This document shows positions 36,164 to 47,544 of a stretch of 64,000 nt of DNA, in pieces. A model generated the notes under the pieces. That model saw only the letters and a program-made list of their open reading frames with translations. It was not told the origin of the DNA and made no database searches. Position numbers and translations under genes: made by a program. The DNA is from Kwoniella dejecticola CBS 10117 (Eukaryota; Basidiomycota; Tremellomycetes; Tremellales; Cryptococcaceae), in contig NC_089305.1 in assembly GCF_000512565.2 (NCBI RefSeq), forward strand, positions 248,001-312,000, read 5' to 3'. How positions within the stretch are numbered: position 1 is the stretch's first letter; each line of letters opens with the position of its first letter.

Positions 36164-37882
36164 ATGTCGCATTTACAGAACGTCGAAGACAAGATTAAGC
36201 ACACCTTTACCTCGTACGTCTCACCTACTCTCCTTTTACCCTTGACGCGTTCACTGCTCAAACGCTCCACAAGCTCTCGGCCGAAGGTGATACCTTGCTG
36301 ACCATGTACCCCCCCGTGTTTCATAGCGGTCAACCCGGTACAACAGGTAGAGAGCCATTTGAGGAAGACCGAGGAGAAGGAAACCCGTTCCACAGACAAC
36401 ATCAACACGATCAACATGGCGGACACGGATTGACCGGAGCCAGCGAGACAGGCCACCATTCGATTGGAACGGGTAGTGATTTGATCGGCAAATCATCTAC
36501 TGGAACTGGGAATGAAAGGGATATCAACTCTGGAGAGGGACTTAGAAGTCACGAACAGAACCCATCGAGAGTAGGAGGTACCGGTACCGGTGCTGGTATC
36601 GGTAGTGGAACCGGATCCGGTTTGACTGGATCCACCGGTACTCACACAGGTGCTGGTACAGGACACCACGCTAGAACCGGACAAGATGCCGGAGCCATCG
36701 GCGCTGGAGCTGGAATTGCTACTGCCGAATACGAAGCCAACAAACACTCCGGTCACCACCACTCTGGAACCGGATCCGGACTTACCGGTAACAACACCAG
36801 TGGTAACACGGGATCCAGTCTTACTGGTCAAGGTCACGACAGCACCCACACCGGTCTTGCCGGTACTGGAGGTGTAGGCAACCGAGGCGACAATGTCAAC
36901 TACCCATCGGCCGGATCCGGTCTCGGATCAGGTGGAACTGCCGGTGGAGCAGGTATCACCGCTGGGACCCATGCCGGTCACCATCACGGTACTGGATCCG
37001 ACTTGACCACTCACCAACACGAGCACGGTACCGGGTCTGGCCTTGCTGGTTCGCACGCTGGAACCACTGGCGCTGCTGGTGGATTAGAGAATGCAGCTAG
37101 ACGAGAGACTGGAACTGTGAGTCCACAATGAGCATACCAAGTCTGTTTGTATCGTGCTTGAAACTGACGGTTGTATGTGACATAGGGCGACAGAACTGGT
37201 AACCTTGGTCAAGATTCTGCTCTATACGAACGAACTGGACCCGGTGGACCTGTCACTGGCGGAGCAGCCGGCACCGACCGATTCGACTCTGACAGACACC
37301 ATGACCGAGGATCCGACATCGCCGGTACTACCCCTGCGTCTGGCAGAACCGACGACTCGGGTACAGGTGAACATGGACGAGAGAACTTGTCTAGAACTTC
37401 AGGTGCTGGCGGGGTCGTGAGTCATGTCATTTCAACCTCCGTCTGTCATTACGCGATACCACAATCTGCCTTGTGAAGTATAATCGAGCTGATTTGTTGC
37501 GTGCGTCCTTTTGCGCTGTTTTGCTTAGCTCGGAACATCCGATAAAGACTTCGTAGGCCGAGACAGAAAAGCCGGAACCGGTGCTCTCGGAGCGTACGCG
37601 GACGAGACTGGTCCTTTCAAAGGAAACACTTCTGGACCAGGAGGTAACACCGCCTTGACCGGTCGAGAGGGCACCAACCCATCCCAAGACAACCCCGTCG
37701 CACGAGCCCAATCCGCCGGACAGGAAGTCGGCGGTGCACCAGAAGGTACCTCGTCTCATCCTGGTGTAGCGCATGGGACTACCAACCCCCTCTCAGGCAA
37801 AGAGGGCCAGGAAGGTACGTCGGTAGCGAATGAGCATGGCGAGAAGAAAGGTCTTTTACAAAAGATCAAGGATGCTATCTAA
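36164..37882 (+). CDS. Gly/Thr/His-rich dehydrin-like hydrophilic protein
   Basis: Four exons join in frame to 474 residues: 36164-36213, 36327-37116, 37186-37416 and 37529-37882. It starts with MSHLQNVEDKIKHTFTSGQP, a short amphipathic helix. The long middle is disordered and made of Gly, Thr, Ser and His, with a recurring GTGSGLTG / GTGSDL / HHHGTGSDL unit (ten or so copies, 36470-37060). It ends NEHGEKKGLLQKIKDAI. This end closely resembles the plant dehydrin K-segment (EKKGIMDKIKEKLPG), and the Gly/Thr/His filler resembles dehydrin phi-segments. It has no membrane segment and no cysteine that I can see. Likely a desiccation/osmotic-stress protectant that binds membranes through the terminal helices; this is inferred. 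An alternative is a cell-surface repeat protein, but no signal peptide is present. Confidence 0.75.
36470..37060 (+). repeat. Degenerate coding repeat GTGSGLTG / HHxGTGSDL
   Basis: Irregular tandem copies of an 8-10 residue unit within exon 2 of the dehydrin-like gene, coded mainly by ggatccgg and accggt words. The DNA itself therefore repeats BamHI-like and AgeI-like hexamers. Unit length and spacing vary, so it looks old rather than a fresh expansion. Confidence 0.7.
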
Positions 37883-38311
37883 TTGACCCCCGATTCTTCC
37901 GCCTGAATGAGGAATAGCAAGTAAGAAGTAAGAAGTAAATCAGAAATATATTTGATCAAATGTAGCTTTATATACACGTATGACTGAATGATGAATGTAT
38001 CAAATTGGACCGCAAAGTACACTTGGATGAGCAGCATTAATTCAGAGGCGCAGAGACGTTTAAATTACTCTACTGTGGGCGACTGGACGAAGCCGGCGGA
38101 GTTGACCGCTTGATACTTGTTCGGCTGTGAATTTCAGTCCAATCCCATTTTGAGCATTTTACAAATGTCGTCGGTATTGTCTCGTCTAATGTAAATTATT
38201 GCTTGCGATCATTGAAGCATCGTCAATATCTAGCGACTTGCATTGTGTTCTATCAGGAATCAATAAAGTGGACTGCAACCCATATTGGATATTAAAACAA
38301 CTTCAGAAAAC
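37883..38311. other. Intergenic spacer upstream of holocytochrome c synthase
   Basis: About 430 bases between two co-directional genes, AT-rich, no coding frame or clear motif. Confidence 0.4.
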
Positions 38312-39502
38312 ATGTGGCCATTTACTTCATCTCCCGCCTCCGCTTCCGCTTCTTCATCTTCTTCTTCGTCCTCTTCTACCCAAACTTCTACCGATCCGAC
38401 AATGTCCGGGAACAACACGCCATCAGCCGACAAATGCCCAGTCGACCACAATACCAGATCCGCATGGCTCGCTGCGAATCCAAGCGCTTCTCATCCTTTC
38501 CACCCTTCGTCTTCCTCTGCCAGTGCATCAGGTTCTGGATCTTCATCTTCATCTTCTTCCTCGCCTTCCTCCTTGACCCTGTCGGAAGAAAGGGTGATCT
38601 CAAGTATACCCCGATCGTCGAAACCATGGTCAACACCTTCCAACGATCCTGAAACTACTGGACCGCCTTCCTCTGCCGCTGCTTCTTCTTCTAATAACTC
38701 CTCAAATGAATCTAGAATTGGATCGACACAAGGGAATGGCCATGCTCAACCTGAATTACGGAAAGACGACAACGACAAAGATAATGGGAAATGGGTCTAT
38801 CCATCCGAACAACAATTCTTCAATGCCATGATGAGGAAAAATCATAACCCCCAAGCTAGGGATATGCGCACCGTCGTACCCATACACAACGCGGTCAATG
38901 AGAAAGCATGGGAACAGATCTTACTTTGGGAAAGCAAGATTGAAGGTTCCGAGAAGTGCGGCGGGCCGAAATTGATTAGTTTTGTAGGGAAGCCGAAGGA
39001 GAGGAGTCCGAAAGCTTGGGCTAAGACTGCTTTGGGGTGAGTTTGAGTGCGAGTGCGATTTCGAGTGCGGGTGCGGGTGGCCTTGCGATCTTCTACTTTG
39101 ACTTTTAATCTTGCGGTCACCATCTTCCACCTATACTTGAAATTGCTTGCGCCCCACCTTCATTCTCAAGTCTGCTGGACGTTGAAAAGTTCAGCTCGAT
39201 ACATCCCGACAAAGGGAATATGTCCAGTCACATCGGGACCTAAGATGATTAACATGCGTATCACGTAAAAAGATTCAATGTGCTGATGATCGCCTCAATA
39301 TCGTAGCTATACACCCCCTTTCGACAGACACGATTGGATGATCGACCGATGCGGAACACAAGTCCGCTACGTGATTGACTTTTATACTGGTCGATCTGGT
39401 TCAGGAGACGCTGCGTCCAAAATGAGTTTTTACCTTGATGTTAGACCGGCGGTCGATAATTGGGAAGGCATCAAGACTAGAGCTGCAGGTTGGTGGAGTT
39501 AG
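38312..39502 (+). CDS. CYC3: Holocytochrome c-type synthase (cytochrome c heme lyase)
   Basis: Joins heme to the CXXCH cysteines of apocytochrome c (or c1) in the mitochondrial intermembrane space. Two exons, 38312-39036 and 39307-39502, join in frame to 306 residues. A Ser-rich N-terminus precedes the CP heme-regulatory motif CPVDH (about residue 39). The conserved core is WVYPSEQQFFNAMMRKN, VVPIHNAVNEKAWEQILLWE (heme-ligand His), CGGPKLISFVGKPKERSPKA, and then YTPPFDRHDWMIDRCG with VRYVIDFYTG in exon 2. I chose the ATG at 38312 (MWPF) over an upstream in-frame ATG at 38285. The 270-base intron is long for this genome. Fungi may have separate c and c1 lyases; which one this is cannot be told by eye. 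Confidence 0.93.
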
Positions 39503-39873
39503 CCTCATTGTAAGCCGACTTGAAGTCCAGCTTCAACCTCGGGTGAAAAGATTTAGTGATATGACTGAAAGGAAGACTGCAAATTGTACAATCATACATT
39601 GTAGAAGAGTGATTCGGCACTGAGGCGACAGGATTATTGGAGGCTGGAATTAACGGAGATGTGTGTACTGCTAAATATTTTGTGATGCGTACACATAAGA
39701 TACATCATGAATATACAAATATGCGAATAACAATACAACTCAACTCCTCATAAAATGAATCATAATTAGAAAGCTAAAATACACCTCGGTCTACCGGATT
39801 TGTATTATACACCGTTGAGATCGTCTCTCCTTCTCCCGAGAAAAGAAAGACTTGACTTGTTGTGAAGACGGTC
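39503..39873. other. Convergent spacer with no gene
   Basis: About 370 bases between the 3' ends of the heme lyase (+) and the membrane protein (-). It is AT-rich and featureless. Confidence 0.45.
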
Positions 39874-40964
39874 CTAATGTAATCCGTCGATGTACCATAC
39901 CATCCTATCATCCCTCTTCCACTCTGCTCTCGCCCTCGGCGCGTATTCGTGATGCTCAATTTCAACCTTCTTACTCGTCCCCGTCCCCATCCCTGTCCCC
40001 TTGGTTCCCACGCTGGAACCCGGTACCCCTTTCTCGTCTTCTTGCTCTGGTATTATGGTAGGTAGCAGAACGGCCTGACCGATGATCAGCTCCGGTAGCT
40101 CCTCTGCATTGATAGGGTTGTAAGGTATTTCGGAGGGTAGAGCTATCAAGACGCTCAGATCGAGGGTGGGGCGAGGAAGGAATTTGTCGGTTTGATCTGG
40201 TATTCGAGAGGGGGTGATTGATATTGGCTATAGCGTTAGCGTGCGCGTGATATCGAAGCATGTCAGCGATCTATTTATCTTCGTATAGTTCTGGGGGTTA
40301 GTGGATAAATGCGAACACGAATAGGGGCTGGGATTAAGGGAGAATGAATGATTGAGCAGTAAGTAGTGGGACTGACCTGTATTTCACCCTGTTCCGCTTC
40401 TTTTGGTATTTCAGCATATCCTTCGTCCTTTTGATTTTTTCCAATCTGCTCATTCGATGATGTCGATGCAGATGCAGGCGCAGGCGCAGGTGGTAACGCC
40501 CAATCGAGATCCCAGATCAAAGGCCTTATCTTATTTTCTACCGAATCATCGCCGTCCCCCGGGGGATCATGTAACAACCCCCATCTTCTGAGATTATGCT
40601 CGTAATGCATCGTTCGTCCTCCACCACCAATCAAGAAGCTCTGACTGAAGGCGTTGTTCTCGACCTCGCCAAAACTGGTCAACCAACCCCAGAATCCCCC
40701 CTGATCGCGGTATTCTTCCCTAAACGTCCGGTTGTTCCGCTTGCTGAGCTTGCGGATCCTGTTCAGCCTGAATCCCAGTAAGATGCAGAGGATGATCATG
40801 GAGAATGCGAGGAACCCGAGACCGATAGAGAGGACGGTGGATGTGGGGATCGTTATTGTGCCTTGTTCGTATTGAGGATTAGCGGCTCGGACGGTGATGG
40901 GCATAGGAAGCAGGAGGACGGCGAAGAGTTGGACGGGGAATGGAGCGAGATAGAGATGGAGCAT
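39874..40964 (-). CDS. Single-pass membrane protein of unknown function
   Basis: Two exons, 40377-40964 and 39874-40227, join in frame to 313 residues. The first 28 residues (MLHLYLAPFPVQLFAVLLLP) look like a signal peptide. A short Asn/Gln-containing ectodomain and one strong membrane segment (about 45-68, VLSIGLGFLAFSMIILCILLG) follow. It ends in a Arg/Lys stop-transfer (FRLNRIRKLSKRNNR), giving a type I layout. The cytosolic part contains FWGWLTSFGEVENNAF, RRWGLLHDPPGDGD, an Ala/Pro/Ser run, and a C-terminal block PINAEELPELIIGQAVLLP that looks folded. I do not recognise a family. The layout recalls small fungal plasma-membrane or ER adaptors. No neighbour suggests a role. Confidence 0.65.
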
Positions 40965-41840
40965 GATGGACGAATGAACGGGCGATGGGTAGTGCGGCTG
41001 GTCTTGGTGATTTGGGCTCGAAGCTGGGTTGATATGTCGGAATGGATCATATGTCCGCCTAGTAAAAGCCCATTGAGACGCACAAAGAGAGGAGTTGCAG
41101 ATCTGCGTATATGAAGATTGATATCGGACTCCTGAGTCGTCCGACTTCGCTAACCCCGCTGGACTCGAATATTCGGTCAGAGGCTGTAAGCCAAATGCGA
41201 GTAGATTATTGAGACCGCCTTCGAACGACTGAACAGAAAGTCGATTATTCGCCCCTTGCTTCCTGAAGAATTCAGATGCTAATCGTCCGATACTCCTGTG
41301 CGTGTTGTGTTTGTTGCAAGCTAGGTGGTAGTTCTGATTGCACCGCTGAAGTTGTCTGAAAGATTACATATTTGTTTGGAAGCCAGACCTTTGGGTCTCG
41401 GTCGGACTCCACCCAACTCGTATAAATGACTCGTATCACTCACTCTATCGCATAGATCGGGGAAATTACACTCAACTTACAGCATGCCGCATCAAAGGCA
41501 GATCTCACTCAAATCACTCAATCACGGGGTTACTCCCACCCAGCAGCTCATTATTCAGTTGCCGTTTATCGCCACCCGGAACCCTTCTCACCGGATAAGA
41601 GCGATTGGGGAGAAATTCAATAAACTCAAAATCGAATAATCACAAGCTGACAAGATGCATCGCGTTATCACTCGGACATGTTGATCAACCTCCTCAATCC
41701 ATCTCGGAGTTATCGATTCATCCTCCGTCTCCGTCATTTCTCTCTCACCCCTCCACAATACTAGTCCACCTCACCTCACACTTCACTCAGCTGGAAGCAA
41801 CAAGCCAAGCAAACACCTGAAAGAGCGGCAAGAAGGCAGA
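40965..41840. other. Divergent promoter between the membrane protein and the Zn2Cys6 regulator
   Basis: About 875 bases, no gene seen. A TATAAAT lies at 41421-41427 (+), 414 bases before the regulator start; the DNA after it is rich in C and T, like a leader. The distance is large, so its use is uncertain. Confidence 0.4.
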
Positions 41841-44800
41841 ATGTCGAGGCCATATAATCCAAAGTACGACTCAGTGCTCGGACCCATGCGGGAGCCTTCT
41901 CCTCCCCCATCAGCCGAAAATACCTTCCCACATGACGCTTCGTCTTTCCTCTCTCAGCTAGATGCTTCTAGGGTGGACGTATCCGAGACTGAAGCCGCCT
42001 TGAGCCATCTCTTTGCCGATGTAGTCAATCAACCTCAACACGATGAACAGGCCGCTATTCAAAACCAGGATGGTGCTGCGGGTCCGCACCAACTTCCCGA
42101 TGATGTTGATACGAAACCGGAAGCAGAGTTACCCACTCCGACATTAGCGAACCAAGAAGCCGCGACCAATGAATCGATCCCCCTGCGCACTCCTGATACG
42201 GATACGCTCAATCAAACGGAGGGAGACAATCAACCATTACTCATCGATCCTGCTCTCACCACATCAGAGGGCGGATCAGCTGAACCAAGCAGTGTCCCAG
42301 GCGTGCCAGTCAAACGCAAGGCTACTTCGCGAGCCAACATGCTGGCTCGAGGCGGAGCCTGTGAATTCTGCAAGAAACGGAAGCTGAAGTGCTCGGCAGA
42401 GGTCCCATCATGTACCAATTGCTTGAAAGTGGGCAAAGAATGCGTGTACAGTCAGAAGAAACAACGAAGTAGAGTTAGAGTCCTGGAAGATCGTCTACAA
42501 GAATTGGAAAAGCGATTAGACCAGTCAAGTCATAATAACAACAACACCATCAACATCAGTGATAACATCACTCCGCAACGTCCTGGGCAGCCCAAAGATA
42601 ATGGAGATCCGTCAAGTAATGCCGCTGTTGCTGATGAGAACATCACATACGATTCAACCGATTTCCCCACGCTCTCAACATTTGAATTCAATCATTTGGA
42701 AGATCCTGCCTCCGCTACGACCACCTCGGTAACCGATGGAATGGATCCCAACCTAGAACCAGACCTCATGACTCTCGCAGATGCTGCGGCAGCTGATGTA
42801 CACCCGGCCGAGTACGAGAGCTGGCAGCATTTGCGCCCCGAGGCCATAGCTGGGGAGATAATCAAGGCTGTCTCTGTTGATAGTTCCATCAACCCCAACG
42901 GTTCCAACAGTAGAAGCGTGGGAGAAAAGATTGTCTCTCATCTGTGAGTCCTTCTGGTCGATATAGCGATCAATGATACGTAAGCTACATGCTGAATTAT
43001 TTCGTACGTATCAGACTCCAACTTTACGTCAATCCGTCAGCTTCGCCATCTGTTCTGCACACTGCTATATCACCTCAAACCCTCTTATCTCGTCTAGCAA
43101 ATAAAGAGAGACCACCTCACCCCGCTTTGCTTCTTTCATTAATCCCATCCTTATTGCCTCTCTCATCATCCCGAAATCTACAATCTCCCGGAATTCCTTT
43201 GGTGATTCAAACGCATACCAAAACCCTGATCAACAACGCGATAACCAATTCGGATCCAAGAATCATCGATCTGATTGCGGCTTGTACTGTACGCGCATAT
43301 GGATTCTATGAACAGGCGAGATATTTCGAGGGATGGACCGAAGCCTCGTTAGCAACTAGTATGGTCTACGCTTCGGGTCTTTCGAAGCTCGGTCATGTCG
43401 GCGAAAAACTCTTGAATGTTGATACGGCCGATAGGAAAGCTCGGATAGACAGAGAGAAGAAATTGCGAGTAGTACTTGGCAAAGGGGTTGCGCTTAGCCC
43501 GCCGGTCGATAGGGTCGAACTGGGAGAAAGGATTAACTTGTTGTAAGTTGAGGTTCGTGCACTCGACGAACGATGATTCGAATTGGGAAGCTGAATGTGG
43601 GATTATTTTCCGGTGTAGCTGGTTCGCTTATGCAAACGATCGAGGTGGATCTCTCGGATGGGGCTGGCCATCATGTAGGTGCTACTTGACCCTCACCGCT
43701 TATTTCTGGTGGTCATCAGAGACTTGAGCTGAGGCCGAATGTAGCTTTCAACGAAGAAGAAATCACTACACCCTGGCCAAGAGATAATTACGATACGGTT
43801 CGTACCCATCTACTTTCCTCACTCTCCGGAGCCTATCTTGCTGACTTGATGATGCGCTTTCTTGGTCCGGCTGCAGGACGAAGCGTTATTGGATAATCGA
43901 ACTATCACAGATTTTATGGATCCCACCACATCCGCGGTTGACGATGGCTCGAAAGATTGTCCGCATGCTGCACATTGCAAGGCAATCACGTTGATGTACC
44001 ATGCAGTCAGGTGGGCCCTTTTCGTTGCCCTTGACATTGTCACGGCACTTGATGTTGATGTCATCTGTTGTTTAACGCCGAACCGAAATCAGACTTTTTG
44101 ACACGCCTTCCAAATTGGCTACTCCCGAACGCACATCTCGATTGATTAGACTTACCAAACGATACATGTCGACCAGTATCCCCATCCAGGCTGATGAGGG
44201 TGCTGAGCATGGCCCGAGAAATGAAGTACGAATGACGTTGCACGCGTAAGTGAACAGACCTGCGGTGTTTGAAGCTTTTTGTATGAATGGGATTCGGGCT
44301 GAGTTTCGGAAATGGTAGGACGATGTGCGTGTTACATGCCAAAGAAGAAATCGATGCCCCGCCCGGGTCGGAGCGGGAACATTTCGACAAGTCGCTGGAG
44401 AGTGCTGGGAAAGTATTGGCGATTGTGGAGAATATGCAGATTCAAGGGAACGTTGAGCTTGGTGAGTGGCCTGTTTTTTGACATCTGCAATCCGTCCGAG
44501 CAAGGTCTTGAAAGTACGAGCGAGACTGAGCTCGACCGTCCTTCGATTCCAATTATGTCGATCATGTAATGCTGATGGACTCTTCGTAACTGTGAACATC
44601 GATTTCTTCGATGTAGACGGCCTCGAAATCACCGCAGCTATGTTATTCCATTTCTTAGGTCGATTAATGACCAAATACCTGAACAAGATCACGTCTCCTT
44701 CGAGTTCGACGACTATGGATACGGGAGATAATATTGCATTGGTCAATGACTTGTTGCGCAAGAAAGAAGGTTTCAGCAATGCGCTTGAGACTCTTGTGAG

Positions 44801-45262
44801 TTGTTCTTTTTTCACTCAATCATATCATTTGCGAGCCATCGGAACATCCTATTTGGAGGATGTCGTTCTGAAGCCATCATGAGATCCGTCTGTCTATCTG
44901 TATGGCTGAGTGATCGATCTTCGCTGCGATTTGGCTGATGATGATGTTTTCTGTACATCTTCTAAGGGCAAGAAATCGAAATTTGCCAATATCGCTTCAC
45001 GTCTATTGGATAATATTTCTTATGGGTCGGATTTCAAGATGGGTGAGTATGAACGACCGGACAACATGCCTTAGCATTCGCCGCAATGTTCGTGATGGTG
45101 TGCTGGCGTGTTGCAATTGTATATAGTACAGAACAATGTGAATTATATACTTCATGCAGTAGTACCATGCCTGATTCCAGTATCCCTCACTTAAGTTACC
45201 TAGCAAATCCCGAGCATGCCCTGAAACTACGGTCACGTGACAATTTTTTCGGTACGCTGTGA
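41841..45262 (+). CDS. Zn2Cys6 (Gal4-type) fungal-specific transcription factor
   Basis: Nuclear DNA-binding regulator with many exons. The first is 41841-42943 and the second 43015-43542; later exons are less certain. After a disordered acidic N-terminus the zinc cluster CEFCKKRKLKCSAEVPSC with the following TNCLKVGKEC begins at about residue 174. Its six Cys spacing fits the binuclear cluster. A basic linker and a coiled coil (RVRVLEDRLQELEKRLDQ) follow. The middle homology region includes AYGFYEQARYFEGWTEASLA, FWFAYANDRGGSLGWGWPS, ITTPWPRDNYD and LLRKKEGFSNALETL. One join (after 43675) needs an unusual donor to keep frame, so a frameshift or a misread cannot be excluded. The end is either 45075, if the last donor is not used, or 45262. 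The target pathway is unknown. Confidence 0.75.
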
Positions 45263-45621
45263 GGAAACAAGCATGATTGGGAATTTCGAGCAAAAGTCAA
45301 AAGCAGAGTGAATGATAAAGGTAAACTAGTAAGATACCCTCCTTTTGATTGATACACCCTTATCACATTAGACACGTTCTTCCCTTCCAGCACTAGCAGC
45401 GTGTCCTCCTCAGGCGTCAGAACTGAGCGGTGCTCGAAGGAAGACTCCACTTGGCATCCGCTGTCATTGCAATCGCGAATTGTTGATTTTTGACCCAAAG
45501 AGCCTTCCCAAATTCGAACAACCGTCAAGAAACAGCAACCAAGGAGCGAAGTTCGACTTGATAGCTCATCACACAAGCTCTCAGTCCGAAGGAAGTGCCA
45601 GTGCTTAGCCACACAGCCAAG
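45263..45621. other. Intergenic spacer, leader of AdoMet decarboxylase
   Basis: About 360 bases. A regulatory upstream reading frame is known for this enzyme in plants and mammals; I did not find a convincing conserved one here. Confidence 0.35.
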
Positions 45622-47544
45622 ATGACAGTCCCCTCTGATACTCCACAAGAAGCTATATCCTCTCCCGGCCCATTCGAGGGCCCTGAAAAATTACTTGAGA
45701 TCTGGTTCGCACCTTCCTACGACCAATTACCATCCCCAACTCCTCAACCGAACTCCTATACCCCCGTTACAGCTAGACCATCTGAGGCTCGACGACAGAC
45801 TATAAATGGCCAAAAAGCTCCAGTGGGTGCGCTGAAGGGATTGAGACAGGTCCCCAAGGAAGTATGGGAGGAGATGTTGGATATTGTTAAATGTAAAGTC
45901 CTCAGTGTGGTTGAGGGGGATGAGCTGGATGCGTATCTGTTATCGTGAGTCCAGGTTTGGCTTCGTCAGCCTCTACTTGGTCCTACAATCATACCCAAGG
46001 TCTAAAGTCTCTTGTTGAACTTCACTCAACTTTGCTTCGCTTCACTCCCGTCATTTTGTACTGCGGAAACAAGTTACATGAGGTCAGGAAGGAATAATCA
46101 CTGACTTCTTCGGTGGACTGAACACGACACACCAACACATACACAGCGAATCATCCCTCTTCGTCGCTCCTCATTTGATCATCCTCAAAACATGCGGCAC
46201 GACGCTGAACTTGCTGGGATTGTACCGAATTATCGAGATTGCGAAAGAATGGTGCGGATACACCAACGTCTGGAGGTGTTTCTACAGTCGTAAAAGTTTC
46301 TTCTTCCCTGAGAGACAGCAGGGACCTCATAAAGACTGGACGGACGAGGTCAGGTTTCTAGATACTGTCTTTGGTGAGTCACGCCGGTTGAGTCGAGTTG
46401 AATTGGAATTGGAATTGGACTTGCGTGGGACCATACATTCTAATTTTTCCCTCTCTCAAATTGTCATCATCAACCAATGTATTCGCAAGGACCGCGTGCC
46501 AGCGATGGATGCTGACGCAAGTCCTTCACCGTCACAGGCACAGCAGGAGCAGCGTATACTGTCGGACCCATGAACAGGGATCACTGGTTATTGTACCTCA
46601 CTTCACCTAACACCGTCCCGCATCTACCTACTTCATCATTGCCTTCTCCAGCATCTTCCCTCATACTGCCCTCCCCACAACCTCAAGAACCCCTGTCCCA
46701 TTTAGCATCAGCTTCCAACGCTATTGCTTCTTCGTCGACTTCATTCCAACCTACAAAATACCAAGATACGACCCTCGAAATACTCATGACCCACTTATCG
46801 CCCTCTGCCCGATCTAAATTCTACAACGACGAAATAGTCAACGGAACGGTCAAATCCGGATTAGAGCTGGGTGCCGAAATCTCCAAAGAACTGGGCATAG
46901 ACCAGCTTTTCTCAAGGGAAGAAACGGTATTGGATTCGTTCGGATTCGACCCTTGTGGATATAGTGCCAATGCAGTCATAGCGAGTGGTCTGCCTGAGGC
47001 GTCCTCTTCTTCTTCTTCTAGCGGTAGCGGGAACAAGAAGACCAGGGGAGGAGGATATTTCACGATTCACGTTACACCGGAAGAGGGATGGTCTTACGCT
47101 TCTTTCGAATGTAATGTCCCTTTACCGACGTCGACATCAACATCGACATCGACATCGCGGTCAACCTCAACATCAACCCAAGAAGAGGCGATCAAACGAC
47201 CTGAATTACAAGATTTAATCAGAAAAGTGGTCAATATCTTTGAACCCTCCAGACTTTCAATCACACTTTTCGTCTCTACTCCAGCGGCCACAGCAACATC
47301 AGCGGCGAGTGGACCACATGACATCGGGAATGGAGACGCCGAAACACAACAGACAGAAGTCGAACAGAGAGCATGGCAATCGTTCGGAACTGATTTACTG
47401 GGAAAGAGCTTCGTGAGGAAAGATAGGATAGGATACGAGTTTGATGGGTACGATCTGGTCTTTGCCTGCTTTGAGAAAAGGGGGTGGAAAGAGCCCGTGA
47501 GCAAAGGGCAGATGAGTATAGGCGAACATAATGGAGATGTGTGA
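45622..47544 (+). CDS. SPE2: S-adenosylmethionine decarboxylase proenzyme
   Basis: Makes decarboxylated AdoMet, the aminopropyl donor for spermidine and spermine. Three exons join in frame to 518 residues: 45622-45944, 46147-46373 and 46538-47544. Conserved parts: FEGPEKLLEIWF near the N-terminus; the self-cleavage site LLSESSLFVAPH, where the Ser after Glu109 becomes the pyruvoyl group (split by intron 1); the catalytic Cys in ILKTCGTTLNLLG; MNRDHWLLYL; FDPCGYSANAV and YFTIHVTPEEGWSYASFE with the processing Ser and His. It is longer than human (334) because of Ser/Pro/Thr insertions, one coded by gacatc-type hexamers (47128-47180). Chain cleavage should give a beta chain of about 109 residues. 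The only ATG in frame near the conserved start is at 45622. Confidence 0.95.
47128..47182 (+). repeat. Hexamer-type coding repeat (Ser/Thr) in AdoMet decarboxylase
   Basis: Imperfect repeats of tcgaca/tcaaca words that code for alternating Ser and Thr in a surface loop of the enzyme between conserved blocks. Confidence 0.7.

Noticed and set aside
36493..36849. Antisense frame of 118 residues, Ser/Thr/Gly/Val-rich
   Set aside because: It mirrors the Gly/Thr repeat of the dehydrin-like exon; the plus strand has splice sites, a TATA box and a meaningful C-terminus.
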